Source: Hypoxylon rubiginosum
Taxonomy: Eukaryota > Ascomycota > Sordariomycetes > Xylariales > Hypoxylaceae
Assembly: GCA_902806565.1 (NCBI GenBank)
Contig: CADCXA010000007.1
Location: 310,001-374,000, forward strand
DNA: 64,000 bases
Reading direction: 5' to 3'
How positions within the stretch are numbered: the first letter of the stretch is position 1; the number at the start of each line of letters is the position of its first letter. Positions 21,173-33,100 of the stretch are shown here, one piece after another. A model generated the notes under the pieces. That model was not told the DNA's origin. It was given only the letters and a program-made list of their open reading frames with translations, and did not search any database. The position numbers and the translations under genes were made by a program.

Positions 21173-22851
21173 AGTATATCCGACTATTGCGCAATGCGCA
21201 ATAGTTGCGACCGCATTCAAGATACTCCTCTTCCCGGCATAGTAAGTACTGTTGTATTAGCTCTCTTCTCTTTTACTTCTTAGACGGATAGACAACTAAA
21301 CCCGTCAAAGCAAATCCACCGACTTCGAAGTGCACAGGAACTGGTTGGCCATCACCAATAGTCTTCCTCTGTGGGAATGGTACTACGAAAAGACTTCAGA
21401 ATGGACACTTGACTATCCGCCCTTCTTTGCATACTTTGAATGGATCCTCTCTCAAGTAGCAAAACTTGTTGATCCGGCCATGCTTCGAATCCACCACCTG
21501 GAATACGATAGCTGGCAGACAGTCTACTTTCAGAGATTCACAGTCATCGTCACGGAATTGATGCTCATTTATGCTCTCCAGCTGTAGGACTTTACCATAT
21601 GCTTCACACACTCTAGCTTTATACTAACAAAGTCTTATAGGTTTGTCGATTCTTCACATGGAGCCACCAAGAGAACCGCTCAAGCTGCAGCCATCTCCAT
21701 CTTTCTCTCACCCGGTCTTTTAATCATAGATCACATTCACTTTCAGTACAATGGAGCTATGTACGGCATCCTGATCTTGTCTCTGGTGCTAGCCCGTCAA
21801 AAGTCGGGCATCCTGGCCAGCGGCTTTGTCTCTGCAGCACTACTCTGCATGAAGCACATCTACCTCTACCTCGCGCCTGCATACTTCGTCTACCTGCTCA
21901 GGACCTACTGCCTATCACCCAAGTCCATATTCCGCATCCAGTTTCTTAACTGCGTGAAATTGGCGTCTGGCATCCTCGGTATATTTGGAGTAGCGTTCGG
22001 TCCATTCGCCATCAAGGGGCAGATCCCTCAAATCTTGAGCAGGTTGTTCCCATTCTCGCGCGGGCTTTGCCATGCGTATTGGGCACCGAATGTCTGGGCT
22101 GTGTATTCCTTTATAGATCGGGTGATGATATTTGGTAAGTGGTTCTTGGTCCATCTTTAACGCTAAGTCACTTACAAATCTAGTTGCGCCGAGGTTGGGA
22201 CTACCGGTTAAGATGGAAGCTGTCAACAGTGTCACGAGAGGCCTAGTTGGAGATACGGCTTTCGCAGTGCTTCCTGAGATCACTCCTAGGATGTGCTTCG
22301 CGCTTACTCTCCTCTTCCAAGTCATACCCCTTGTGAGGCTTTTCGTGCGCCCTAATTGGGATGCTTTTATTGGGGCTGTGACACTCTGCGGATACTCATC
22401 ATTCCTCTTCGGATGGCATGTTCATGAGAAAGCCATTCTTCTCGTGATAATTCCCTTCAGCTTAATCGCTCTCAAGGATAGACGGCACCTTGGTGCATTC
22501 CGTCCCTTAGCAGTGTCCGGTCACGTCTCCCTTTTCCCGCTGCTCTTTACCCCTGCAGAATTCCCCATCAAGACCGTCTATACCATCTTCTGGCTAATTT
22601 TATTTTTGATGGTGTTCGATCGTATGGCCCCTGCTTCCAGGGGCCCAAGATTCTTCCTTTTTGACCGGTTTACCAACCTCTATATTACAGTCAGCATTCC
22701 CCTGATTGTATACTGCTCACTGCTGCATCCTATCATATTTGGCAAAAGCTACGAGTTTCTCCCCCTAATGTTCATGAGCTCGTATTCGGCTATAGGGGTC
22801 ATCGGTAGCTGGATAGGGTTCATGGTGGTGTATTTTACATCGGTAGATTAG
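21165..22851 (+). CDS. ALG8: Dolichyl-P-Glc alpha-1,3-glucosyltransferase ALG8
   Basis: Multi-pass ER enzyme that adds the second glucose to the lipid-linked N-glycan precursor. Predicted exons are 21165-21241, 21311-21583, 21641-22134 and 22184-22851 (503 aa). The N-terminal loop has [20 protein letters not shown] and [14 protein letters not shown], the typical luminal acidic motif of ALG6/ALG8. Later features are [15 protein letters not shown], the [16 protein letters not shown] helix, [13 protein letters not shown] and the conserved HVHEKAILL loop. Length and the [11 protein letters not shown] segment favour ALG8 over ALG6. The gene is divergent from the lectin cargo receptor gene, and both products act on N-glycosylated proteins. 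Confidence 0.93.
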
Positions 22852-24492
22852 AAGATGGTACGGGTGAAGCTTCCAAGTTTCACATGCCTAGATACTATAG
22901 AGCAATCATATAATTGGACAAGTTGTCCTAAGCTGTTGGCAAGATGATTTTAAGATTCTCGCAATCAAAGTGATTTTAGATGAGAAATGTTGATCGGAAT
23001 TCCCGGATTGCGTTCATGCAAGGCGGTCGTCAAGTTTTCCCTCGGTAGTGTACCTAAGGCATATGTAGGGGTGTGGGCTGCTCGGTGCCAACGGGTAGAT
23101 AGGTGGTAGGTGGTAGGTGGTGGGTGGTAGGTGACTAAAACTCCCTGACAGGCTTGCTCAGGCCCAGTCTCACCAAGGGCCTGTCGGTCTCAACAAACTA
23201 CCTACATGTACCCAGTAACCCAAACAAAGACGTCGTAATTTACAGACGATATCAAGAACGTCAAACAGAGAGAATAATAGGCAGATAGGTACAGAAATCC
23301 TCAGGAGAATTACTGCAGCAGCTGCATCCACCCCCCTAAGGGGCTTATACGAATAGGGTACTAAGAGGGTGTAGGGCTGATATACAGCTGCACTCGCGTT
23401 GATATTGCGTGGAAAAGCACACAATTCACCAGGATGATAGACTATGGAAAGAGCTTTAATTTGAGGTATTCAGCGAGGTACCCCGACACGTGGTTGGGCG
23501 GAAAGAGGCGTTGCTGGGCTACGGTCAAGATCGAGGGAATTTGGCAGGAACGGGGCTATATTGGACCCAGAAACCTGGGATTCTTATATAGGGGGGATGG
23601 TTTATGAGTAGTGACTAAATAGCAAGCAGTGGGGTACTTGTTCGATTCGCCTAGATGCAGCGATCTGAACGAGTATAAGAATGTGGCCTAAGGTGAATGT
23701 TATGGGTATGAACATGAAAAGAAAGTGACGATGGGGTAGGTAGGAGTGGTTATTCCAAGGTGGACACGACTTTGAGGCCCATCGCCCACATCGCCCATCC
23801 CAAATAAGCGAGAGGGGCCCACAGCCGGAGTGGATTTGGTCCAATAGCAAATTGTATTTAAGTGGTATTACCCCCGTCATCCCGGGGTCTGGCTTTGCTT
23901 CCCGCCGTACATTAGAGTACCTGAGGTACCGAGCTCCCATTCTTCCTCCTTGTCCTTCGCCTTATTATTTTTAGTCCTCCTCTCTCCTCTCCTCCCCTAC
24001 CCTACCCTCTGCAAAATTTCTTACAACAACAACAACTTTGTCGCGTCCAGCCTCCAGAGTCCTTTCAATCCACCACCACCTCCAGCAGAGCGAAGGCATC
24101 TACCAGATTCCCCCTCGACGCGTCTGACCCGCGTCCCAAGTATACCCGTACCCAAATTTGATAGCCTCACATGTAAGTCGCCCTATCACTTTGTCACTCC
24201 CCTACTCGGTCTCCCCTACAACCTTACAACCCTACAACCAACCCTACCCTTAGATCCCGACTCTCGCGCTTCCCGCGCCGTCAACTTTTTTCACACTTCC
24301 CCAATTCCACAACAGCACACCGGCCAAGCCGCCACCACTAGCATTGGCAACGGTTCATCTTTTTTTCACTTCACGCACTCGCAATTTCACTTACACGCGC
24401 ACCCGTCGCAAAGGAAGGCTGACTTTCAGCCTTGCAGGATTCATATTGCGCCTGTCGCTCAACCTTTGGCTTTTGCTTAGCCAGAAGTCACC
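22852..24492. other. Intergenic and ITC1 leader
   Basis: Promoter and leader of ITC1. It contains a 7-bp ggtaggt array at 23101-23134 and a strong pyrimidine tract at 23940-24010, a usual mark of fungal transcription starts. A 176-codon open frame at 23950-24480 looks like T/C-rich leader, not a protein. Confidence 0.55.
23101..23134. repeat. 7-bp tandem array (aggtggt)n
   Basis: About five copies of aggtggt, one with a single change. Confidence 0.75.
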
Positions 24493-27400
24493 ATGGTAAG
24501 CTATACCTACCTAGACGATCGCATGCTTGTGAACACCCGTAACTAAACTTCACAGGTCCTTTTCAAGAGGAAGCCGGTGCAGTTTCTGCAGACGCCGGTA
24601 GTTGACGATGAATCTACAGAGGTAGCATACCACCACATGTTACACAATCCTGCACCCCCACTAACAACCCTCGCAGGTTTGGCATATCCCCCAAACTGGG
24701 GAGATATTTGTCACGTATGAGCAGTATCTGAACCGGTAAGTGAAAACAAGATACCCTAAGCTACGCCTATATTAGCATTATACTAACTGATACGTCGCTA
24801 TATAGCATGGACTTTTACAACCAGGTTGGTGCTTTGGCTGGCCTTTTGCGCCTTTGCGCCTCTACTCCTCCCCCTTGCTCCCTTTGATAGTTGAACTAAT
24901 CCATGACTAGCCGCGCTTTATCTGCCAAATCACCGGCCATTCCGGCTTGACGTTCTTCGATGCTCTCAAGAGTGAGGTAGGTTTAATAAAGATTAAGCTT
25001 GTTACATATGTCGCACTTGCTCTAACTAGTCATTTAGCTCGCGGGTGCCCAAGAAGTTGATCAGGCCTTCCCGGAACCCTTAAAGGGTCCCATTCTGCGA
25101 CGGATTCAATGTCGGATTATACCCCGAATCGACGTACTCGTAGACAAGATCTATGACGAGTTCAAATCTGACTACTACCCCGGTGAAACAGTCACCATAA
25201 TCCGGAAGAAGGATGGCGAGCGAGTAACAGGTGTGGTGAGAGATAAGACCAGGATTGGTAGTAAGATTCTTCCTGACGGTTCTAACACGACCGCCTATTC
25301 GAGATACGTCACTACCTACAGAATTGACGGCCGCGACGAGGAGATCGCTGTGGACAGTGACCAGATCTTCCGAGATAGAAAGATCTTCACCAAGTCCATC
25401 TTACGTTCCTTCATCAAGAAGACGGTGTATCGAGAGGCTTGGAACGGTGCCCCCTGGCTTGTGAGACCTGAAATTAGTGCCCGGTATCACATCGATACCA
25501 GAGTCCCTCCACACCTTCGCCGCGACAGCAAAGAACAGGAGCGGAAGCAGAAGAAGACACCCCATGCTACGAACGGAACGCATGAGATGAATGGAGCTGA
25601 GAACTTACAGAATTTTGGTCCGGCGCGTTTACCTGAGCTGAAGCCTGCATACAAGACTCACAAAGCAATCAAGACTCACCATGGCCAGTCGCCACACAAT
25701 AGCCAGGACATGCACAACAATGCTGGCATGTTCATGGGCGACAGCCAAGGGCCGCTTCCCCCCATGCCCGGCGACCATCCGTACCACTTCCCGGTACAGA
25801 TGCAGTACAACATGGCCCCGCCGCCTGTTATCCCACAATCGCAACCGGAACCGCCGCCGCCTCCGCCGCCTCCGAAGTACCCCATTGAGGATCTACAGCT
25901 TGAGCCTCGTGACGACTATGTCCGACCTGCGTTGAAGTTCCTGTGCAGCGATCCGCCGGAGGGTGTTGTCGATAGCGGTGCCCAAAACGACAAGATCCTG
26001 ATGAAGTCCATTGGACCGCTGCTAGAGACATGGGACACGCTTAATGTCTATTGCGAAGTCTACAAACTCGACTCGTTCACCTTCGACGACTTTATTCAGG
26101 CACTGGAGGTTGCTAGGGAAGATACACCTTGCCAGCTGTTTACCGAGATTCACTGTGCCCTTCTTAAGCAGATCGTGAGCTCCGAAGAAGACGGAGGCAA
26201 ACTTCTAATTGACCTACCAGCGCTCGACGAGGACAGCAGCGAAGATGAAGAAGAGCAAAGCGTAGCGCCGACCCCCGAGCCTGAGCCGAAGCCCACAGGA
26301 CGAGCTACTAGGAGTAGTCTAGCGAAGTTGGAAGCGGAGAGGATCAAAGCCGAAGCTGCCGCGGCCGAGAAAACCCCGGAGCCAGGAATCAAGCACCGTG
26401 CTCCTGAAGCCCTGTCCGATTTTAACTGGATCGACCAACTAAAGAAGCGAGAATTCCAGGAGGGCGGTTGGGAACTCATCATCGTTGGACTTCTACATCA
26501 GCTATCGAAGAAGCCGCGCCACACCGAGGCTTGCGAAGAGCTACTAGGCTATCTGGCGCCTGCCGATATCGAGCCGAGCCAGGAGACGGTTCGTCGGCAG
26601 TACTCAAACCTGGATCTTAATCTTCGCGTTTCTATTCTCCAGATTCTGTGCATGTTGACCGTCGAGACAAAGGCATTCCGTGGATACATGGACGAATGCG
26701 CCGAAACTATGACTTCCTACCGCAAGGAGAAGATCGACTGGCAGAGACAGCGAAAGCAAACGTATGTTTAAGTCTTCACCCTTAAAAGTGTATCTTTATT
26801 TACTCACCTTTTTGCAGGATCGAAGAACTGAAAACTCTTCAAGATCAACGCAAGATCCTCCTCCCGGAAAATATGCCGCCTTCACCTCCGGCTGAAGAAG
26901 CCGAACCGAAAAAGGCCAATGGAGATGTCAAAATGACTAACACGGACGACTCAGCGGAAGAACCGAGCGAAGAAGTCGGCGACAGCGACGAAGATGTTCA
27001 CCAGCGCCGCTTTACCCGACGCGGCGGCAATAGAGCAGCTGAGCGTCAGCGCAAGCGTGAGGAAGAGGAACGCAAGAAGGAGGCCGAACTGGCGGCGAAG
27101 ATGCCTAAACAATCTAAGCAATTTGTTAAGCTGTTGAAGGAAATCCAGAAGAAGGAGGCGCACATCAAGAAGTGCGAAGAGGAGATTGCTACGATTGACA
27201 ACGATCTTCGAGAAGCAGATTGCGCCCGAACCCGGACACTCGGCAAGGATCGATTCTGGAACCGATACTACTGGTTTGAGCGAAATGGTATGCCGTATGC
27301 CGGATTGCCCACCAGTTCAACATCCGAGGTTGGCTATGCGAACGCCTGTATTTGGGTCCAGGGACCGGACGACATGGAGCGGGAGGGTTATATCGACATG

Positions 27401-27874
27401 GCACCCGAGTTCCAAGACGAGTATAAGGCCAAATTCAAGATGACGGTGCCTCAGCGAAAGAAGATGGAGGAAGGCCGTACGAGTGTGTTCAACGCACGAC
27501 AATGGGGCTACTACTCGGAGCCCGCCGAGCTGGATTCACTCCTCAACTGGCTCGACCCTCGCGGTTTGAACGAACTCAAGCTGCGCAAGGAGATCTTGAA
27601 CTTTAAGGACAAGATCGTAACACACATGGAGCAGCGACTCCAATATCTCGGTTCCGCCGATGCCGAGGAGGAGAAAGAGCAATCGAAGGACAAGGAAGAG
27701 CCGAAGCGAATGAGCACCCGAACTAAGATGCAGGCTACCCCTGAGCCGACGCCTTTCCATTGCCTAAACTGGACCAACAACACGGCTTGGGAAGAACTTG
27801 GCCATCTTCACAGCGAGCCTCCTCCGCCGCCGAAGACCAAGGGACGCAAAGGCGGAAAGAAGGGCCGAAATTAG
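24493..27874 (+). CDS. ITC1: ISWI complex accessory subunit ITC1 (WAC/DDT/WHIM protein)
   Basis: Chromatin-remodelling partner of ISWI, related to Acf1. Predicted exons are 24493-24495, 24556-24621, 24677-24735, 24806-24824, 24911-24976, 25038-26761 and 26818-27874 (997 aa). The first coding exon is just the ATG and exon 4 is 19 nt. The WAC domain (residues 2 to about 110) reads VLFKRKPVQFLQTPVVDDES, VWHIPQTGEIFVTYEQYLNR and ICQITGHSGLTFFDALKSE. The DDT domain is near 390-450 (SIGPLLETWDTLNVYCEVYK, LDSFTFDDFIQAL). WHIM motifs are near 530-600 (WELIIVGLLHQLSKKPRH) and 780 (LGKDRFWNRYYWFERNG). Acidic and Lys/Arg-rich stretches lie between. Splice joins restore the WAC domain exactly, which supports the tiny exons. 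Confidence 0.92.
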
Positions 27875-29842
27875 ATTTTGCTTGCACACAAGCAAGTCAC
27901 ATTCGAGAACACCCAACACCTCTGGCATCCCTCCTCTCGCCTCCCACCTCTCTCTTACGACTAATAACGACGACTTTCTGATTAATGATAATCGTTGGGG
28001 CGGGGTTCTGGTACTAGCATATAAAGAACGGATTGTACAAAAGGGGACGGCATCATCACTTTTTCTTTTTCCCGGACACCTTAGAAGGGGGGACTTCACC
28101 AGTGATAGAGAAAAAACAGGTTTGAGGCTGGCATGGCGTTGGCGGCAGTTATTAGTCGGTTCTCACGAGGAAGCTCTTTCTGTTCTCAGGATGTAGTATT
28201 TTTAATCCTCTTTCTTGTTTTTTCACAACATCGGATAGACTCCCCACCAGCACCATCCCCCGTTTCGCCACCGATATAGGGCAAAAAGGGCATTTGCTTC
28301 TTTTTGCACATTCTGAAAGAGTTTTGTTGGAATCGCACTATAGGTCGAATGAAGCGGCCCTGGGGAAGGAAGAAAGAAGGAAGAAGAAAACCCAAAAAAA
28401 AAAACAGAAACGAACGAAGAGACGAGAACGAACGAGCACAATACCCTGTAGATAGTGAGACGACATTATGAGTGAGAGCTCCAGAGCAGGCGTTTTGTTT
28501 CTCTTTCTGGCTCTATGGAACAGCTGCATAGCATTTTGATGCTTGAGAGAGACAAGATAGCTATTTGCTTTCGCTTTTGCTTGTACAAAAAGATGCGAAA
28601 TAAATACGATGATTTTTTCTGACTATTTTTTGCTTTTTATGCCGTGCTTGTGTGACCTTGATATCGTGATTCCTAACTAGTTCCAGTTCCAGTCGCAAGT
28701 TCTAAGCTGGTCGTGAAACAAACCATGTCTATCTATTGATTGACTGCAGAAATGGGCTTGTTAATTGTGATTACGTTTGACCAACTCATAATTCGTATTT
28801 TCTTGGAAGACGTAGAGTCTCAACCCCTATTTCTCTGGCATCCTCTCTATCCCCCTTTTGATGATCCTGGAGTACACACTTGCTCTCCTAATGCTTTTCC
28901 GTATCTAGAACTCGATCAAGATTAAATACCCTCTTCTCCCTGTCCTGACTTCACGCCAAATAAATGAGCGTATGCTGTTCCTAATCCATTGCCACGTTTA
29001 TTGAATGAGTATCCTTAGGCAATGCCCAAGAGATTTGGGACCTACGTACAACATGCGCAGTAGCATCTCCTATTTTTAAGGGTTAGGCAATCTATCCTGT
29101 TACAGCATCACGACAGGGAACCAAGTATAGGTAGTTGATTGTTCCGAGGCACTTGTGCCTCTAAACCAGTTTTATTTATCTGCAAGAGCCTCTCTAGATA
29201 CACACTTTGCGGCATGGTCTTCAACTCCGAAGCAAAGCTAAGCCGATTTTGCCACCCTCGCCTGATATACCGCCTGATACAACCGCCACGTCTCACTCAA
29301 ATCAGAATTATGCGAGTGAAGACTTTTTGTCTCTCGCTCTCTACTCTACTAAGGTAGATAGGCCGATCAACATAAGGAAAGGGTCGAGGTTTATCGGGAG
29401 TGGACGAGATGTCGCCGTTTTCTCCCTTTTTTTGCCACGGAAGTTTGCGTGGTTGTCGAGGGACTCATCATCAAGGTGTGCAATATGCACTCGTTGCGAA
29501 GAACAGAGCTGGACTGGGTATCGTGGCTTCTCCACGACCCTAGGATGTGGACTACATCTTCATCTCTCCACAGTATTCGTATCTTCCTCTTGTGACTTTT
29601 CGGGTGGTTGGCTTACCACGCAGGAATGTTGTATTAAATCGTAGAGCTGAACTCGCCATATGTTAGGCGAATACACGCACACGCTGTTGTGAAAAGGGGC
29701 CATCATTAGGCACTATTTGGTTAGTTTCGATATATGTTGGTGTCAACTGCGGCATATCAGTTGGGATCAACGATTACAGAAAGGGTTGGGTCGAGGCGGA
29801 GATCGTTGCTGCTGTATAGAAGGCACTAAAATCGCCTCACAC
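27875..29842. other. Intergenic, convergent 3' regions of ITC1 and PAP1
   Basis: A candidate AATAAA poly(A) signal for ITC1 lies at 28599-28604. Open frames at 28740-28925 and 29139-29644 have no family signal or codon bias. No repeat or RNA gene was found. Confidence 0.5.
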
Positions 29843-32190
29843 TCATCCTGCAGCGGCAGCTGGTGTCTGTAGGGACGACTGCTGTCTCTTCGCCGGCGGA
29901 GGGTGGCCCTGGTGTGTGAATTAGTATGTTCCCAGACAGAAAAGGGGGATCCTCTCATATCCAGGCGGTAGTCGCGATATCGGCCGTCCACCATTCATCT
30001 CTACATACTTCGGAAGAGGCATTGCGCCTCTTTTGGCCGGCGGCGGGATTGCCGTTAGCAGCCACTCTTCTAGCGGGTCGCATTGGCTTAACCTCGCCCG
30101 GCTCGAAAACGTCGTCGGGAAGATTCGTGCTACAAGAGGTTCTAAGTTAATGGCCACTACAGGATCTTCGTACGAATACTTACTTTTTCACGTGCTGGAT
30201 ACTTAAGTAATTGTGTTTCGCATCGAACTTGTCCCATAGGCCACACATAGACTTGAACGCGTTGACTTGAAAAGATAAGTCTAATGACTTTGCGCCTGGT
30301 AGGTCATCAAGCTTAGGTTAGGAATCCCGACCAAGTGTTTGCTAGTTTGAGAAGCCGCATATAACATGCATCACAACGGGAGACGGTCGTGTACTTACCT
30401 TCGGCAAGCTCGAGGCCTACGTAGTGCGTCGTGGTATACACCTTCGCACCGGGGGAGGGTGCGCTGGGTATGTCCTCTATCTTGACTGACGGATTCTCGG
30501 GATCGGACTTGACGTCAAGGCTCGCCGATTCGCCGTTCTCTGCTTTGACCTCTTTCTTGACTTCTCCATTGGCTTCTCTCTTGATTTCTGTTTTGACTTC
30601 GGGGTCGGGTTTTGCCTTGGTCTCTTCTTTAACCTCGGGCTTCGGTTCCGTCTTGGATTCTGTCTTGAATTCTGTCTCGGCTTCAGCTTTGACTTCGACA
30701 CCATTCTCCTTCTTCACATTGGCATCATCTTCACCGTCATCATGGACAAGATATGCCAGGCTTCCATTCTGCACCTCCTGAGTCTCTTGGTCGCTCTTGA
30801 CCCTATGTTCTCTCTCGTATCCCTTGTTGAAGGGGCGTGCAATGGCTACAGAGGGAACTCGTTCCAAGTCTCCTACTAATACGCGGACCTTTGATTCCAC
30901 AAAGCCGGACCATATCTTGTGCGCCTCCTTTGTAGTACTAGTGGCAATGACGGCGAGGTAATACTTGTGGTCCGCGGTAAAAAACGTGTGCTTCACAAAC
31001 AGGTCCTTCCAGGCCAGCTTTCCAGCTTTGATCTTATCAGTAAGTTCGGCGCCGCGCTCAAGCTCGCGCTGTATGATAGCCATGGTAGAATGTGTAATGT
31101 TGAAAGTTGCGCACATTTGGGGATAAGCAGGAGTGATAACAGGCATCAGGTGATAGCTGTCACTCTTGTATACCTATAGCTAGTTCAGCAAATCAAGTGT
31201 CGGATGTTGCAAGGTGAGAAGGCACTGACCCTAGGATTCCAGACACGGACGTTGAGAGGTCCGTCGTCCATGTGCTTCAATTGCACAGGTACAGGCCACT
31301 GCCAGACTTTCATGATTTGAAAGAACTTGGACACGATAGTGGCGCTGGCAGCTTTCGGGTACAGCTGGCACACCCTCGCTACCATCATAGCCCACACTAC
31401 ACCACCCGGGAAGCCAATGATGTTGGCGTATATAGCGCGACGCTGAGCCCACAGCTTGATTGCTCGAAGCGCAAGACGGAAGGTGCTCTGTTCTGGTACT
31501 AGGTTGAGAATCTCTTTTGTAACTCTCGTTCCGTTCAGGGAACGTAGCTCGCGGTCATCTAGTCCGCGCAAGTACTCGTTGTTGGTTAGATTAAGCTGTC
31601 CTTGAGGTGGGAATTGCTTCAACGTTGCTATTCTGGAGAAGATCAAGTCGATGCTAATACCCCAGTATTCAAATTTGATGATAGGCACAAACGCATCTTC
31701 GACAGCAGTGAGATCAGTTATTGCGCCTTGAGGAGCCATCTCCTCAAGCAAAGAAGGGAAGTATTGGAAATAATCATCACGGGTAACGTAGCGAGGTGCG
31801 GTAACGAGGGTATCGATATCGGAACCGGGGCCATAGACGCCCAGACAGTAGCTACCGTAGGTAAAAACCTCGCCGCGGGCATCTCGAATGAGAACTTCGT
31901 TTTGGGGCTCCTTTTCCCTTGCGACCCGCTTCACGAACTCGTTGGCGATGCGCTGTAGATCGGCGAGGACTCGCTCTCTAGCAAATACTTTGTCAGCCAG
32001 AATTACATAGAAATTGTAATCTTGAGGGACGATTCTTAGCTTACCTCTTCTTAGTCTCCGGTGCAGTCTCAAACGTATTCTGACGTCGCAGTTCTTCGAG
32101 TAGTAGATGGGTAGAATGTGTCTCAGCGGGTGTGGGAAGCGTAATCGAAATGGGGGGTGTAATACCCCAAGTGTGTTCCGAGGTGGCCAT
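29843..32190 (-). CDS. PAP1: Poly(A) polymerase PAP1
   Basis: Nuclear enzyme that adds poly(A) tails to mRNA 3' ends. Predicted exons are 32190-32045, 31977-31230, 31173-30399, 30295-30184, 30129-30009 and 29908-29843 (655 aa). The nucleotidyltransferase core has GSYCLGVYGPGSDIDTLV (first two catalytic Asp) and WGISIDLIFSRIA (third Asp). The middle domain has FPGGVVWAMMVARVCQLYP and VWNPRVYKSDSYHLMPVITP. The RNA-binding domain has HYVGLELAEGAKSLDLSFQV, and the end is GHPPPAKRQQSSLQTPAAAA. A Lys/Glu-rich insert of about 100 residues (nt 30430-30730) carries many V/I-K-x-E motifs. The start of exon 5 (30129 or 30142) and the last intron are less certain. Confidence 0.9.
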
Positions 32191-33100
32191 AGTTGAGCTT
32201 GAGTTGGATACAATGTCCAAGTCGGATACCCAAGGTGGTGAAGGGAATGAGGCTATGAAAAGGAATTAAAAGATGGTATTATGGTGCTGCACAAAGGCAG
32301 GGAATTTCGAAGTTGAAGCCGAATCGCGTCTGTGGTAAGCAGCATCGAAAAATCACTGCAAACAACCAGCTGGTGATGTTGTCATGGGTGTCGTCGGGAT
32401 GGGAGGGGCGAATAGATGACTTATGTAGGCGAATACCATGAGACACTTGGAATCGAAAGGCCGATGAAGTACTCCAATGACGGGAGAAGAATGACGCGGC
32501 AATGCCGACGATAAATGTATTGAGAATGGATGTTTGTTTGGGATGACGAGGGGAGACGAAGAAAATCAGATCCGAGTTGAATCGCAGTGCGAGTGTTGGT
32601 TTAGTACGAAGTACCTACATGCATACAGGCATACAGTAGACTGTACCTAGGTAGGTAGCACAGCAGCTACCCTATCGATAGCGTCAATAGCGCGCGCCTG
32701 CGGTGGATACTTTAATAATAGGTGTAATGGGACCCATGTACTCGTATCAGGTACCACCTATAATCGCTACCAGGGTGCCTTACTAACAGCCCAGCCCGTA
32801 TTGAAAATTCTTAGAACTTAGAAAATGTCACTTACTCCCTATCTCGTCACATCAAATTCACACACAAACTGCGAATATTACTCTTAAAAACCATGACTAC
32901 CCTACCTAGGCGCCTAAACTACTTCACAAGTCAGAATTTTCCTTCTGTCACTAGGTACACACAGAAAACATGGTAAGTATTTGTCAAAGGTGAGTGTATT
33001 TGGCGAGGCCGAGGTTATCTTGTGAGTAGAGACAAACGACGGGAGTTACTAATTAAAACATACAAATCCCTTCGTACACCTATGACATAAATTAGATATC
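32191..33100. other. PAP1 promoter and septin-like gene terminator region
   Basis: Tandem spacer with both genes on the minus strand. A perfect TACCTAGGTA palindrome lies at 32644-32653. No gene was recognised. Confidence 0.55.

Noticed and set aside
23950..24480. 176-codon plus-strand frame before ITC1
   Set aside because: It is pyrimidine-rich leader with Pro/Ser/Thr/Leu composition and ends just before the ITC1 ATG.
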